From Candidatus Sulfopaludibacter sp. SbA3 (GTDB lineage Bacteria; Acidobacteriota; Terriglobia; Bryobacterales; Bryobacteraceae): 64,000 nucleotides of DNA. The position numbers and the translations under genes were made by a program. Location of the stretch: the NCBI GenBank assembly GCA_945890485.1, contig CAMDCN010000006.1, forward strand, positions 124,001-188,000, given 5' to 3'. Shown here in pieces: positions 35,271 through 45,879 of the stretch (position 1 is the stretch's first letter; each line of letters opens with the position of its first letter). The notes beneath the pieces are model-generated. The model was not told the DNA's origin and ran no database searches. It worked only from the letters and a program-made list of their open reading frames with translations.

Positions 35271-36956
35271 TTGACAGCCGTTCCGCCGCTCTGGGACACT
35301 AAGAAGTTACTCCCAGAACCTAAATTGACTCCTCCCCCCGATCCAAGCCTTCGCGAGATGCGCGAAGAGATTCGCCGCCGCCGTACCTTCGCCATCATTT
35401 CCCATCCGGACGCCGGCAAAACCACTCTGACGGAGAAGCTGCTGCTCTACGCCGGAGAGGTCGAGACCGCCGGCTCCGTCCGGCCAAAGAAGAACCGTGG
35501 CCATGCTACCTCCGACTGGATGGCCATGGAACAGGCGCGCGGCATCTCCATCACCTCCACCGCCCTCCAGTTCGAACACGGCGGCTGCCTCTTCAATCTC
35601 CTCGACACCCCGGGCCACCAGGACTTCAGCGAAGACACCTACCGCACCCTCACCGCCGTCGATAGCGCCGTCATGGTCCTCGATGGCGCCAAAGGCATCG
35701 AGCCGCAGACCCGTAAGCTCTTCGACGTCTGCCGCATGCGCCGCATCCCCGTGCTGACCTTCATCAACAAGATGGACCAGCCCGGCCTCGATCCCATGGA
35801 ACTCCTCGACGAGATCGAGCGCGTCCTCGGCATGGTCGCCGTCCCCTTCAACTGGCCGGTCGGCTATGGAAACCGCTTCCAGGGCGTTGTTGATCTCAAG
35901 ACCCGTCAACTCCTCCGCTACCAGCGCACCCTCGGCGGTCAGGTCCGCTCGGAAACCGAGGAGATGTCCATCGACGATCCCCGTTTCGCCGCTACCGTCG
36001 GCGAAGACAACGCCACCCAACTCGCCGATGCCTCCGCCCTGCTCGAAGTCGCCATCCCGCCCTTCGATCGGGAACGCTTCCTGCTTGGCCTGCAAACCCC
36101 GGTCTTCTTCGGCAGCGCCCTGAACAACTTCGGCGTCGACTGCTTCCTCGAAGCGCTCACCCACCTCGCGCCGTCGCCGATGCCTCGCCTCAGCAAGGAC
36201 GGCCTCATCGAAGCCGACTCGCCCGAATTCTCCGCCTTCGTCTTCAAGATCCAGGGCAACATGGACCCCATGCACCGCGACAGCATGGCCTTCCTCCGCA
36301 TCTGCTCCGGCCGCTTCGACCGGGACATGCTCGTCCACCATCCGCGCCAAGGCAAGAAGTTCCGCATGACGCGCCCCCACCGGCTCTTCGCCCGCGACCG
36401 CCAGGGCCTCGATATGGCCTTCGCCGGCGACGTCGTCGGCGTCGTCAACCCCGGCATGTTCATCATCGGCGATACGCTCAGCACCAATCCCGAGATCGAG
36501 TTCGAACGCATCCCCAGCTTCCAGCCGGAGTTCTTCGGCGTCCTCCGCAACACGGACATGAGCCGCACGAAGCAGTTCCGCAAAGGCATCACCCAGATGG
36601 CCGAAGAGGGCGTCGTGCAGGTTTATTACGATCCCGACGGCGTCCGCCGCGAACCCGTCCTCGGCGCGGTGGGCCGCCTGCAGTTCGACGTCGTCGAATC
36701 GCGGCTCGCGCAGGAGTATGGCGTCCATGCCACGCTCGACACGCTTCCCTATATCTGCGCCCGCTGGCCCCGCGGCACCCCCGAGGCACTCGCCAAAGTC
36801 CGCTGGCCAAGCTCCGGCGTCGTGCGTTTCCGCGACCAGTTCGATCAGCTCGTCTGCCTCTTCACGACGAAGTGGGAGTTGCAGTCGATCTCGCGCGACT
36901 ACCCCGACGTCCGCTTCCACGAAACCAACGAAGTGCCGTTAACGCGGACGAGCTAA
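35271..36956 (+). CDS. prfC: Peptide chain release factor 3
   Basis: GTPase that recycles RF1 and RF2 after termination. G1 is ISHPDAGKTT, G3 DTPGHQDF, G4 NKMDQPG, and the later domains (FVFKIQGNMDPMHRDSMAFL; GAVGRLQFDVVESRLAQEYG) are those of RF3. The open frame begins at a TTG at 35271, but the ATG at 35358 (MREEIRRRRTFAI) gives the usual N-terminal length and may be the true start; neither has a clear ribosome binding site. The upstream 29 residues are Pro-rich. The last 18 bases overlap the convergent CHAD gene. Confidence 0.95.
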   Translation: MTAVPPLWDTKKLLPEPKLTPPPDPSLREMREEIRRRRTFAIISHPDAGKTTLTEKLLLYAGEVETAGSVRPKKNRGHATSDWMAMEQARGISITSTALQFEHGGCLFNLLDTPGHQDFSEDTYRTLTAVDSAVMVLDGAKGIEPQTRKLFDVCRMRRIPVLTFINKMDQPGLDPMELLDEIERVLGMVAVPFNWPVGYGNRFQGVVDLKTRQLLRYQRTLGGQVRSETEEMSIDDPRFAATVGEDNATQLADASALLEVAIPPFDRERFLLGLQTPVFFGSALNNFGVDCFLEALTHLAPSPMPRLSKDGLIEADSPEFSAFVFKIQGNMDPMHRDSMAFLRICSGRFDRDMLVHHPRQGKKFRMTRPHRLFARDRQGLDMAFAGDVVGVVNPGMFIIGDTLSTNPEIEFERIPSFQPEFFGVLRNTDMSRTKQFRKGITQMAEEGVVQVYYDPDGVRREPVLGAVGRLQFDVVESRLAQEYGVHATLDTLPYICARWPRGTPEALAKVRWPSSGVVRFRDQFDQLVCLFTTKWELQSISRDYPDVRFHETNEVPLTRTS

Positions 36957-37781
36957 CATCTCCCGCACGGATTGGCGGAACGCCGGGTCCCGGTAACGGT
37001 CGCGCACCGGCGGCCACCACGCTGCGAACGCCTCTTCTTCGGCCTGCAGCACCTGAGCCAGGCTCGGCCAAACCTCCCCAACCGTCTCGCGCAGCACCAC
37101 CCGGTCCTGCAGTCCGCCGAGTTCATCCTGAATCGTCTTCAGCTCCGCGATCCATGCCTGCAACTCCGGGCCGTAGTGATCGGCGAAGAACTCAGCCTGA
37201 TAGCGGATTGCCTTCACACGCTTCCGCAGGTCATGCAGAATCTCGCCGGACTCGGCGTCCCAGCCCGCGTGAAGAAACAAACGGCATCCCAGCGGCAGCA
37301 GCAGATCCGGCAGCGCCGGCCGCAACGGCAACTCCGCAGCCGTCCGGTAGGCTGGACATTTTATCCATTCACGCAACGAATTCTGCAGTGTTTCATAGCG
37401 CCGGCCCCGCAGTGTGTCCCGCAAACCGGCGAATTGCTCGTCACGCTGTTGGTGCAGTGCGCGAAGCACGGCTTCATCCAAACCTTCCAGCTCGGACAAT
37501 TTGGCTAGCAAAACGTCCAGATCCCGCACTCCTCCCAACCGGCGGCTAATCTTGCTGATCGTCCGGTCGTTGGCTTCGTTTGGCAATCGGATCACGAATC
37601 CGAACGTCTCGATGGCTGCCCGCATGCGCCGCATTCCCACGCGCATCTGATGCAGCGGCTCCGGATCCTTATCCCGGAGCACGGCCTTCTCTTCCTTCGA
37701 GAAGTGCCGGAGATTCCGGCGGACGACCCGGCGGGCGAACGAACCCAAAGTGTCCTTGGGTTCGTTTCGTCGGGCCGTCAC
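36939..37781 (-). CDS. CHAD-domain protein (polyphosphate-binding)
   Basis: 280 residues, all helical. Conserved histidines and basic residues include EPLHQMRVGMRRMRAAIETF and EILHDLRKRVKAIRYQAEFF, the two halves of a CHAD domain. CHAD proteins bind inorganic polyphosphate. No CYTH domain is attached. The gene begins 14 bases after the TonB-dependent receptor stop on the same strand. A 14-mer repeat copy covers codons 4-8 (RRNEPK). Confidence 0.92.
   Translation of the reverse strand: MTARRNEPKDTLGSFARRVVRRNLRHFSKEEKAVLRDKDPEPLHQMRVGMRRMRAAIETFGFVIRLPNEANDRTISKISRRLGGVRDLDVLLAKLSELEGLDEAVLRALHQQRDEQFAGLRDTLRGRRYETLQNSLREWIKCPAYRTAAELPLRPALPDLLLPLGCRLFLHAGWDAESGEILHDLRKRVKAIRYQAEFFADHYGPELQAWIAELKTIQDELGGLQDRVVLRETVGEVWPSLAQVLQAEEEAFAAWWPPVRDRYRDPAFRQSVREMLARPR
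37757..37770 (+). repeat. Copy 3 of recurring 14-mer TGGGTTCGTTTCGT
   Basis: Exact copy at the start of the CHAD gene, antisense to it, read by the gene as RNEPK near the N-terminus. Confidence 0.8.
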
Positions 37782-37795
37782 GCCGGTATCCCTCC

Positions 37796-40700
37796 TTAGA
37801 ACGTCAGCCGCAGCGCGAACTGCATCTGACGCGGGGTGCCAACAATGCCGGTGATGATGCCGGCGTTCGGGTTCCCGATGCTCGCATTCGGGATGTCGAA
37901 CTGGGTGTGGTTGAACAGGTTGAACATCTCGGCGCGGAACTGCAGCTTGAACCGTTCGGTCAGCATGAAGTTCTTAAACAGAGAGAAGTCGACGTTCTCA
38001 CGACCCGGTCCGCGCAACACGTTGCGGCCACCGTTGCCGTAGGTGAACACCGTGGGTGTCCCCCACGCGGCGCCGCTGGCTGCCGTCCCGAAGGACGTAT
38101 CGAACCAACGAGCGATCGTCGGGTTGTCGAGCGTACCGTCCTTGAAGCGATCCGGACGGCTACCGCCCGCGTTCGCCACCGAAGCGGCCAACGTCGGAGT
38201 AAACGGCAAGCCGGACTGAATCTGAAGAATCAGGTTCGTATCCCAGCCGCCGAACACGTTGTCCACCACACCGTTCCCCGAGCTGAACTTCCGGCCTTTG
38301 CCGAAAGGCAGTTCGTAGTTGGTGCTGTAGACAAACCGGTGCTTGATGTCGAAGCCCGAAGTACCGCGATCCAGGTTCCGGTAGCGGATGTCCTGCGGGA
38401 TCGGTCCGTTGTCGCCGCCGCCGAACTGGTTCGGCACGTTGTCAATGGAGTGAGCCCAGGTATAGGCCGCCAGGAAGCCGAGGCCATTGTTGAAGCGGCG
38501 TTCGACGGTGGATTGCAGCGAGTGATAGGACGACAAGCCGTCCGACACGTTGTAGTCCACGTTCACGACGCCCGGGGCGCGCGAGAACAGCGGCCGGCGA
38601 GGCGCGGGAGCGCCTGGCCCGGGAACGGGCTGGTTAAAGTTGTAGACCGTCTCGAGGCGGCGGCCCAAGTTGCCGACGTAACCGATCTTGAACACGAGAT
38701 CCCAAGGCAACTGTTGCTGCACCTGCAGGTTGTACTGCTGGGCGTAGCCCGAACGGAGGTTCGGATCGACTCCCAGGAAGCTACCCACCGGATTCGCCAC
38801 CGCGGCATCAAAGTTCAGGCTCGGAATCGGCGGCAGGCCATCGGAGACGCGCCGGGGATTCGCGACGAACTGGTTGATGTCGACGACGTTGATGGGGCCA
38901 AACGGCAACTGCCGGTGACGCCGCATGACGACGCTTTCGCTGCCCACCGGGTTGAAGAACACGCCGTAGCCGCCACGGATGACGGTGCCGTTCTTCACGC
39001 GATAAGCAAAGCCGAAGCGCGGAGCAAAGTTGTTCCGGTCCGAATTCACGCCCGTGCGGTCGTCCGTGTTGAAGCCCGCGATCAGCAGTTTGGCATTGGC
39101 CACGTCGTAGTTGGTCCAACGGTTGGTCACTTCCGTCGTCGGGGTGTCGAACTCATAGCGCATACCGAAGTTCAAGGTCAGCCGGTCGGTGATCTTCCAG
39201 TCGTCCTGCACGAAGAAGTTCGATTCCCACAAGCGAATGCCGGGGGCAAACAGGGTGAAGTCCTGTTCGATGGTGCTGGCGGTGCCGAGGATCAATGCCG
39301 CCATGGCGTCGCCCGTAGCGCCCGCGTTGTTCGGGTTGTCCGTGAACGTCCGGCCGAAGTTAAAGCGGCCGTTGCCACGGTTGGTCTGGTACTGCGTCAA
39401 CTGCCGGCGGCGGAAGTCCACGCCGTACTTCAGCGTGTGGCGGCCGCGCAAGTTGGTGAAGTTCACACCCGGGTGATACGTGTTCTCAATGCGGATGATG
39501 GGTAGCGAACGGGTCTGACCAATGCCGGTATAGCCGGCCGGGCTGAAGATGGGGATACCATTCGAATTCGGCCCCTGGTTCGATCCGCGCACACCCAGCT
39601 TTTCGCCGAGCTGCGCGCCGTCGACGGCGCCTTCCTGCACGAAGTTCAGTGCAAAGCGGTTGAAGCCCACGCGCGCTTCCATGACGAAAGTCGGCGTGAT
39701 GGTCCGCACCCAGCTCAGCACCGAGTGGTAGGCCTTCAGCGCGGAGTCACCGGCGAAGGTGTCTTCGTTGCCCAGGCTCACCGGGTCGCTGATGCCAGGC
39801 AGAGTGACCGGGGCGAAGGTGGACGGACGGGTGGTGGTCGTGTCCTGCCGCGAGAAACGGCCGAAGACGGTATTGCGATCATTCCAATTCCAGTCGAGGC
39901 GGATGTCGCCCTGGTTCCAGCGCTGCTTGTCGCCCGGGTTGGTGACGTGGTTGTTCACGAGGCCGGCCCGCTGAGGCAGCGGATACGCATTCACCAGCTT
40001 GGACATGACTGGGTCGAAGCGGTTCAGCGGAATCTGCCGGTTGGGGAAGGGATCGCGAGTGAAGCCCGTTGCGGTGCCGGGGGCGGCGCGCAACGTGTTC
40101 GGGTCGAAGATGTCCCGGACGGCGGCGAAGTTACCCACGCGGGTCTCGGCCGTCGGCACACTGTTGACGAACGTCCGCTGCAGGCTGCGGCGGAAGCCTT
40201 CGTAGTTGCCAAAGAAGAACAGCTTGTTCTTGATCGCGGGGCCGCCCAGGCTGGCTCCGAACTGGTTCTGGCGCAGCGTCGGTTTCACCGCGCTGAAGAA
40301 GTTCCGGGCGTCGAACTTGTCGTTGCGAAGGAAGTTGTACGCGCTGCCATGCAGCTCGTTCGAACCCGACTTCGTAATGACGTTCACGGTGGCGCCGGAG
40401 TTCCGGCCTTGGTCCGCGGTGAAGAGGCTGGTCTGGATCTTGAATTCGCGTACGGCCTCGACGGAGGGCCGCAACACGATGGAAAGCGTGAGGCGTTCGT
40501 TGTTGTCGATGCCGTCCCAGAGGAAGTTGTTCGAGCCTTCGCGGTTGCCGTTGGCGAAAATTTCGCTGCCGGGCCGCAAGTCGTCAGGACGGGTGCCGCT
40601 CATAATCGTGGAGCGGCTGCCGAAGCCAACGCCGGTCACGCCCGGTCCAAGCGTGGCAAGTTGCACGAAGTTGCGGCCATTCAGCGGCAATTCGGCGACC

Positions 40701-41101
40701 TGCCGCTGCTCGACCACTTGGCCGATCGACGAGGAATCGCTTTCAATTAAGGGTGTCGAGGCTTTCACTTCGACGGTTTCGGTTACCGTGCCGACTTCGA
40801 GCGCGATGTCGAAGCGCGCGGTTTGGTTCACTTCGAGGGTCAGATCCTGGAAGGCTTGGCGGAAGCCGGTCTTCGTGGCCGTGATCTTATAGCGGCCCGG
40901 AGGCAGCAGCGGAATGGTGAAGAAGCCGTTGGAATCGGATTCCACTTCGCGTGTCGCGGAGGTATCCAAGTTCTGTGCAGCTACTTTTGCGCCGCCAACG
41001 GCGGCCGACGATTTGTCGGTAATGGTGCCGGTCACGGACGAACTGGTTTGTGCCCATGCTGCGGCCATCAGGCCCAGACATAATATGGCAAGACGTATCA
41101 T
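37796..41101 (-). CDS. TonB-dependent receptor, Oar-like (second)
   Basis: 1,101 residues. Signal peptide MIRLAILCLGLMAAAWA, CarboxypepD_reg-like domain (SVTGTITDKSSAAVGGAKVA), plug (LPLNGRNFVQLATLGPGV; GRNSGATVNVITKSGSNE), long beta-barrel and C-terminal MQFALRLTF. It is closest in layout to the third receptor in the window. It diverges from the PSD1/DUF1501 pair, a pairing often seen in Solibacter-like genomes, and the 85-base gap between them must carry both promoters. Ligand unknown. Confidence 0.93.
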   Translation of the reverse strand: MIRLAILCLGLMAAAWAQTSSSVTGTITDKSSAAVGGAKVAAQNLDTSATREVESDSNGFFTIPLLPPGRYKITATKTGFRQAFQDLTLEVNQTARFDIALEVGTVTETVEVKASTPLIESDSSSIGQVVEQRQVAELPLNGRNFVQLATLGPGVTGVGFGSRSTIMSGTRPDDLRPGSEIFANGNREGSNNFLWDGIDNNERLTLSIVLRPSVEAVREFKIQTSLFTADQGRNSGATVNVITKSGSNELHGSAYNFLRNDKFDARNFFSAVKPTLRQNQFGASLGGPAIKNKLFFFGNYEGFRRSLQRTFVNSVPTAETRVGNFAAVRDIFDPNTLRAAPGTATGFTRDPFPNRQIPLNRFDPVMSKLVNAYPLPQRAGLVNNHVTNPGDKQRWNQGDIRLDWNWNDRNTVFGRFSRQDTTTTRPSTFAPVTLPGISDPVSLGNEDTFAGDSALKAYHSVLSWVRTITPTFVMEARVGFNRFALNFVQEGAVDGAQLGEKLGVRGSNQGPNSNGIPIFSPAGYTGIGQTRSLPIIRIENTYHPGVNFTNLRGRHTLKYGVDFRRRQLTQYQTNRGNGRFNFGRTFTDNPNNAGATGDAMAALILGTASTIEQDFTLFAPGIRLWESNFFVQDDWKITDRLTLNFGMRYEFDTPTTEVTNRWTNYDVANAKLLIAGFNTDDRTGVNSDRNNFAPRFGFAYRVKNGTVIRGGYGVFFNPVGSESVVMRRHRQLPFGPINVVDINQFVANPRRVSDGLPPIPSLNFDAAVANPVGSFLGVDPNLRSGYAQQYNLQVQQQLPWDLVFKIGYVGNLGRRLETVYNFNQPVPGPGAPAPRRPLFSRAPGVVNVDYNVSDGLSSYHSLQSTVERRFNNGLGFLAAYTWAHSIDNVPNQFGGGDNGPIPQDIRYRNLDRGTSGFDIKHRFVYSTNYELPFGKGRKFSSGNGVVDNVFGGWDTNLILQIQSGLPFTPTLAASVANAGGSRPDRFKDGTLDNPTIARWFDTSFGTAASGAAWGTPTVFTYGNGGRNVLRGPGRENVDFSLFKNFMLTERFKLQFRAEMFNLFNHTQFDIPNASIGNPNAGIITGIVGTPRQMQFALRLTF

Positions 41102-41174
41102 TGGTATTTCTTTTTCTCCCTGGCGCTCCGTAACGTGGTCTTAACAGAGCGCGGCTGGCGTTATCATATCGCCA

Positions 41175-41180
41175 TATAAT
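41175..41180 (+). promoter_or_regulatory. Consensus -10 (TATAAT) six bases before the PSD1 gene
   Basis: TATAAT is followed by six bases and the ATG at 41187, so transcription from it would start at or next to the A of the start codon. No convincing -35 is present at 16-18 bases. A second possible pair is TTAACA (41141-41146) with TATCAT (41162-41167). Confidence 0.45.
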
Positions 41181-41186
41181 GGCTCT

Positions 41187-43328
41187 ATGTGGAAGCCGGT
41201 ACTGCTCGCCGCCGCGGCTGTGACGCTGATCGCTGCGTCGATAAACCCCAAGGATGACGCCTGGATCGGCGGCCGCCGGTCCTATTGGGCGTTCCAGCCG
41301 GTTGTGCGACCCACCGCGCCCGCCCTCAGTCCAAATCCCATCGATGCGTTCCTGCTCGAACAGCTCCAGGCGAAGGGCCTCACGCCTTCGCCGCCCCTCG
41401 ACAAGGCCCGCCTCGCTCGCCGGGTCACGCTTGACCTCACCGGACTTCCCCCCACGGCCGCGGAAGTAGAGCGTTTCGTCGCCGACCGTTCTCCGAAAGC
41501 CTATGAGAATCTGGTCGACCGTCTCATCGCCTCGCCCGCCTATGGCGAACGCTGGGCCCTCCGCTGGCTGGATATCGTCCGCTACGCCGACACCAACGGC
41601 TATGAACTCGACGCCGAACGGCCTCACTCCTGGCGCTACCGCGACTATGTCGTTGATAGCTTCAACGCGAACAAGCCCTACGACCGCTTCTTGAAAGAGC
41701 AGATCGCCGGCGACGAACTCTATCCTGGCGACCGCCAGGCGCTGATCGCGACGGGTTTCCACCGCGCCGGACCGATTCACCTCGTCGGCGGGAATCAGGA
41801 CGCCGAGATGAACCGCCAGGAAGTTCTCACGGAGATGACCCTGGGCGTATCGAACGTCTTTCTCGGCATGACCGTCGGGTGCGCCCGCTGCCATAACCAT
41901 AAATTCGATCCCATTCTGCAGGCTGACTACTACCGGCTGCAGGCCGTTTTTGCCGCGACCGATCTCAAGGACATCGAGATCGTTTCGCCGGAAGAGAAGG
42001 CCGCGCATGAAGCCGCCATGAAGGCGTGGAACGCCCGGCTGAAGCCGATCACCGACGAGATTGCGGCGATCGAGAAGCCGGTCCGGGAACGCATTCGAGA
42101 AGAGCGCAAGGCGAAGCTGGAGAAGCGTTTCCTGGAGGCGATGGAGATTCCCAAAGAGAAACGGACTCCGGAGCAGGAGAAGGTCGCGAAGGAAGGCAAC
42201 AGCCAAATCAATCCAACTTGGGATGTCGTGGTGAACGCGATTGAGCCCAAGGAGAAGGAGCGCCGCGCCGGACTGCGCAGGCAGATGCACCTGCTGGAGT
42301 TTGAAAAGCCGGAGCCGCTCCGGACCGCCTACGCTGTCGCCAATATGGACAAGGCGCCGGTGACGCACATTCTCAAGATCGGCGACCACCGGCATAAGCT
42401 CGACCCCGTCGAACCGGGCTTCCTGACCGTGCTCGGCGCCCTGGATGCGCCGGTCGGTCCGGAGGGCCGCCGTGCCGCTTTGGCCAATTGGCTCGCTCGC
42501 CCGGAGCATCCGCTGACCGCACGTGTGATGGCCAATCGCATTTGGCAGTTGCGCATGGGCTCGGGCCTGGTGCCGACGCCGAACGATTTCGGCATCCTGG
42601 GCGGCAAGGCATCGAACCGCAAGCTGCTCGATTGGCTGGCCGCGGAGTTTGTCTCGTCCGGTTGGAACATCAAACACATGGACCGGCTGATCGTCACGAC
42701 CGCCGCCTACCGGCAGTCGGCCGATATCGACGCGAAGAAGGCCGCCATCGACGGAGACAATAAATACTACTGGCGGATGAACCGCCGCCGCCTGGAAGGC
42801 GAGGCGATCCGCGACTCGCTCCTGATGGCGACCGGCCAACTCAATACCCGCATGGGCGGCGTGCCCGTGAAGGTGCCAATTGAGCAGGAGATCTACGACA
42901 TCATCTTTACCGAAGCCGAGCCGGACAATCTTTGGCCCATCCTGCCAGACAAGCGCGAGCACAACCGGCGGAGCCTCTATCTACTCAACAAGCGCACCGT
43001 TCGGCTGCCGATCCTGAACAACTTCGACCAGCCGGACGCGGTCAGTTCCTGTCCGGTTCGCGCCAACTCGACGCACGCGCTGCAGGCGCTGACGCTGATG
43101 AACTCCGACTTCGCCTACGAGCAGGCGCAGGCATTCGCCGAACGCCTGAAGCCCGGCTGCTCCTCGCCGCAGTGCCAGGTCCGTCGCGCCTACGAACTGG
43201 CGCTGCAGCGAGCGCCGAAACCGGCCGAGATGCAGCTCTCGCTCGACTATCTCAACCGCCAGAAGATGCCTCTGGTCGACTTTGCCCGCGCCATACTGAA
43301 CCGCCATGAATTCGTCTATATCCCGTAG
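41187..43328 (+). CDS. PSCyt2 (DUF1549) / PSD1 (DUF1553) protein with CxxCH motif
   Basis: 713 residues, exported ([17 protein letters not shown]). The DUF1549 part runs from [20 protein letters not shown] through [20 protein letters not shown] and [18 protein letters not shown] and holds a haem-type motif CARCH at 232-236. DUF1553 follows ([40 protein letters not shown]). The usual N-terminal PSCyt1 haem domain is absent. A coiled, charged insert (about 270-350) separates the two. It overlaps the DUF1501 gene by 23 bases, the common pairing. Substrate unknown; electron transfer is inferred only from CxxCH. Confidence 0.9.
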   Translation: MWKPVLLAAAAVTLIAASINPKDDAWIGGRRSYWAFQPVVRPTAPALSPNPIDAFLLEQLQAKGLTPSPPLDKARLARRVTLDLTGLPPTAAEVERFVADRSPKAYENLVDRLIASPAYGERWALRWLDIVRYADTNGYELDAERPHSWRYRDYVVDSFNANKPYDRFLKEQIAGDELYPGDRQALIATGFHRAGPIHLVGGNQDAEMNRQEVLTEMTLGVSNVFLGMTVGCARCHNHKFDPILQADYYRLQAVFAATDLKDIEIVSPEEKAAHEAAMKAWNARLKPITDEIAAIEKPVRERIREERKAKLEKRFLEAMEIPKEKRTPEQEKVAKEGNSQINPTWDVVVNAIEPKEKERRAGLRRQMHLLEFEKPEPLRTAYAVANMDKAPVTHILKIGDHRHKLDPVEPGFLTVLGALDAPVGPEGRRAALANWLARPEHPLTARVMANRIWQLRMGSGLVPTPNDFGILGGKASNRKLLDWLAAEFVSSGWNIKHMDRLIVTTAAYRQSADIDAKKAAIDGDNKYYWRMNRRRLEGEAIRDSLLMATGQLNTRMGGVPVKVPIEQEIYDIIFTEAEPDNLWPILPDKREHNRRSLYLLNKRTVRLPILNNFDQPDAVSSCPVRANSTHALQALTLMNSDFAYEQAQAFAERLKPGCSSPQCQVRRAYELALQRAPKPAEMQLSLDYLNRQKMPLVDFARAILNRHEFVYIP

Positions 43329-44706
43329 GAACATCCTTCGCCATGGCGTCGGCGCCGTGGCAGCCGAATGGCTGCTGCAGCGCGATCTGCTCGCCCAAGC
43401 CCGCACGAATCCGCTGGCCGCTAAGACGCCGCATTTTGAGCCGAAGGCCAAGGCGGTGATCTTCCTGTTCATGGTCGGCGCGCCGAGCTCGATCGACATG
43501 TTCGATCCCAAGCCGGCGCTTGAGAAGTACGCGGGGCAGAAGTTGCCCGAAAGCTACGGCAAGATCACGAGTCAGTTCACGGTGGGTGATACGCCGTTGC
43601 TCCCTTCGCCGTGGAAGTTCAACCGGCATGGGCGGAGCGGGTTGCCGGTCTCGACGCTGTACTCGAATGTGGCGAAACACGTTGACGACATCTGCTTCGT
43701 ACGGAGTTTCTATACGGAAAGCGTCGTCCACGCGCCGGCGATGTATCAGGTGCACACGGGCCGCGTCCTGACCGGCTATCCGTCCATGGGTTCCTGGGTG
43801 ACCTATGGCCTCGGCAGTCCAGCGGACAACCTGCCGGCCTACGTCGCGATGCCGCAGCCTGAAGGCACGCCGGAAGGCGGTACGCCGTGCTGGGGTTCGG
43901 GCTTCCTGCCTGCGGTCTATCAAGGCACGCTGTTGCGTAGCGGTCCTTCGCCCATTTTGCATCTGAAGAATCCGGGGGATGTCACCGCCCAGCGGCAGCG
44001 CTCGACGCTTGACCTGCTGCAGAAGATGAACGATCTCGACACGCAGCCGGAAGACTCTGAGATGGCCGCCCGCATCGCCAGCTACGAACTCGCCTTCAAG
44101 ATGCAGAGTGCGGCGCCGGAGGCGGTCGATATCATGAAGGAGTCCGAGGAGACGCGGAAGCTCTACGGCATCGACAAGCCGCAAACGCGCGACTTCGGCA
44201 CCCGCCTACTGCTCGCCCGGCGGCTGGTCGAACGCGGCGTGCGGTTCGTGCAGGTGTACTCCGGCGGCGGCCCGGTGAGCATTCAGTGGGACGCGCATTC
44301 GAACCTGGTATCGAACCACGAGAAGATGGCGGGCTTGACGGACCAGCCGATTGCGGCCCTGCTGCAGGATCTGAAGGCGCGCGGCTTGCTCGACGATACG
44401 CTCGTCATCTGGGGCTCGGAGTTCGGGCGTTTGCCGATGTCGGAAAGCGGCAACGGCCGCGACCATAACCCGCACGGCTACACGATGTGGTTTGCCGGTG
44501 GCGGGGCGAAGGGCGGGACCGTGGTCGGCGAGACCGACGAACTCGGCCTGCGCGGTATCGGCGAGCGCTATCACATGCGCGACTTCCACGCGACCATGCT
44601 GCACATGATGGGACTCGACCAGCACAAGCTCTTTTATCTGCACAATGGGCGGAATGAAAAGCTGACTGACTTCGGCGGGAATTTGATTACGAAGCTCTAC
44701 ACCTGA
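43306..44706 (+). CDS. DUF1501 protein with twin-arginine signal
   Basis: 466 residues. The N-terminus has [19 protein letters not shown], a twin-arginine export signal. The body has [55 protein letters not shown] and [17 protein letters not shown], the alkaline-phosphatase-like core of the sulfatase-related DUF1501 family. It partners the overlapping PSD1 gene. Export by Tat suggests a folded, metal-bearing product. The last ten bases overlap the convergent HAF-repeat gene. Confidence 0.9.
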   Translation: MNSSISRRNILRHGVGAVAAEWLLQRDLLAQARTNPLAAKTPHFEPKAKAVIFLFMVGAPSSIDMFDPKPALEKYAGQKLPESYGKITSQFTVGDTPLLPSPWKFNRHGRSGLPVSTLYSNVAKHVDDICFVRSFYTESVVHAPAMYQVHTGRVLTGYPSMGSWVTYGLGSPADNLPAYVAMPQPEGTPEGGTPCWGSGFLPAVYQGTLLRSGPSPILHLKNPGDVTAQRQRSTLDLLQKMNDLDTQPEDSEMAARIASYELAFKMQSAAPEAVDIMKESEETRKLYGIDKPQTRDFGTRLLLARRLVERGVRFVQVYSGGGPVSIQWDAHSNLVSNHEKMAGLTDQPIAALLQDLKARGLLDDTLVIWGSEFGRLPMSESGNGRDHNPHGYTMWFAGGGAKGGTVVGETDELGLRGIGERYHMRDFHATMLHMMGLDQHKLFYLHNGRNEKLTDFGGNLITKLYT

Positions 44707-45776
44707 TTGCGTCGCCAGCGGCCAAAAGCGACGCACGCAAGGCCTGCCACCACTAGGCCAACCGTGCCGGGTTCGGGAACGTTGGAGACGGCCGCGGGTT
44801 CGAAGCCGGAGACCAGCGGCGGCGGGGCAATCGGATTCAACAGAACGGCCATTTGCTCGCCGTTGTAGAGCCCGGTGCCAACGATCTGCCCGCTATCGTT
44901 GATGCCGTAGGCGGCGAGGAGCTGCCAGCCGGAGTTGGGGGCGACGAGGTCGTTCAGGTTCCGCATCTGGCCATTGGCATACACGAAGGCAGCCATTGTC
45001 GCATCTCCTGTGACCCAGGACGAACCCACCACGTTGCCCGCTTGATTGATGCCATAGGCGTAGCTGGCCACGCCTCCCAGCGTGCCGAGCCCGGTCATCG
45101 AGCCGTTGTAGTAAAGGAACGCCTCCAGGTATCCATTCGCCCGCGTCGAGTGCCCCACTACTTGCTTGGCGTCGTTCAGCGCCGTCGCGTAACTCGAGTT
45201 GCCGCCGAGGGTTCCGATCTGCTGCAGTTGCCCGTTTGACGAAACGAAGCCAATCATGTCCCCGGCGGCCGTCTCGCCGTACCCGGCAACCTCGCCGGTT
45301 GCGTTGATGCCGTAGGCCGATGCCCAATTGCCGCCGGCCAGCGTGCCGAGGTACTCCACCTGACCCCCGACGGTGCGGAAGGCTTGCCCGTTCTGCATGC
45401 CCGCCACTTGGCCCGACCCGTTAATCGCCATCGCGTTGCCGTCGCCCTGGCCGATCGCTCCGGGAGCGCCGTTCTGCCACTGCACCGCGGTTCCGTTCGC
45501 TGAGCCGACAACGGTCCCCGCGTTATTGATGCCGCTCGCGTACTGCTGGGTGCTGGCCGGAAGCCCGGCCAGTTCGATCAACGATCCGCCATTCCAAACG
45601 AACCCGCGGAAGTCGCCCTGTACATTGGCGCTGGTGCCAACGACAACGCCATTGTTACTGATGGCATAGGCCGTCGCCGGGCCTCCGAGATTGCCTAAGC
45701 CGAAGATCTGATAGGAGGGCACGGCCCATAGAGCATTGCAGCTCAACACAGCAAACAGGAGGTTCAAAACACGCAT
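44697..45776 (-). CDS. HAF-repeat extracellular protein with PEP-CTERM sorting signal
   Basis: About 359 residues. Signal peptide [18 protein letters not shown], then six or seven HAF-type repeats such as [40 protein letters not shown] and [20 protein letters not shown]. The C-terminus is [20 protein letters not shown] followed by RWRRNQV: the PEP motif, a membrane helix and a basic tail, the signal read by exosortase. This implies an exosortase elsewhere in the genome. The start at 45776 has GGAGGGG upstream; the frame is open to 45914. Confidence 0.87.
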   Translation of the reverse strand: MRVLNLLFAVLSCNALWAVPSYQIFGLGNLGGPATAYAISNNGVVVGTSANVQGDFRGFVWNGGSLIELAGLPASTQQYASGINNAGTVVGSANGTAVQWQNGAPGAIGQGDGNAMAINGSGQVAGMQNGQAFRTVGGQVEYLGTLAGGNWASAYGINATGEVAGYGETAAGDMIGFVSSNGQLQQIGTLGGNSSYATALNDAKQVVGHSTRANGYLEAFLYYNGSMTGLGTLGGVASYAYGINQAGNVVGSSWVTGDATMAAFVYANGQMRNLNDLVAPNSGWQLLAAYGINDSGQIVGTGLYNGEQMAVLLNPIAPPPLVSGFEPAAVSNVPEPGTVGLVVAGLACVAFGRWRRNQV

Positions 45777-45879
45777 GGGGAAGGGTTCCCCTCCAGTCTG
45801 GCATCGAAAGATCCGGGGGAGTCGCCGGAGAAATCCTAGATGTGTCGCATTTCCAAGTACCTTGCCCGTACGGGATACA

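Noticed and set aside
35307-36920. Long open frame on the minus strand across RF3
   Set aside because: RF3 on the plus strand is certain; the antisense frame is a GC-rich shadow with no recognisable domain.
37580-39505. Plus-strand open frame over the CHAD gene and second receptor
   Set aside because: Complement reading of real genes; it contains no signal peptide, domain or ribosome binding site.
40887-42962. Antisense open frame of nearly 700 codons over the receptor start and PSD1 gene
   Set aside because: It crosses a divergent promoter region and mirrors two well-supported genes; its composition is that of complement reading.
41187-44706. PSD1/DUF1501 pair as a new defence or secretion system
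   Set aside because: This pair is common and uncharacterised in Acidobacteriota and Planctomycetota; nothing in the setting points to defence.
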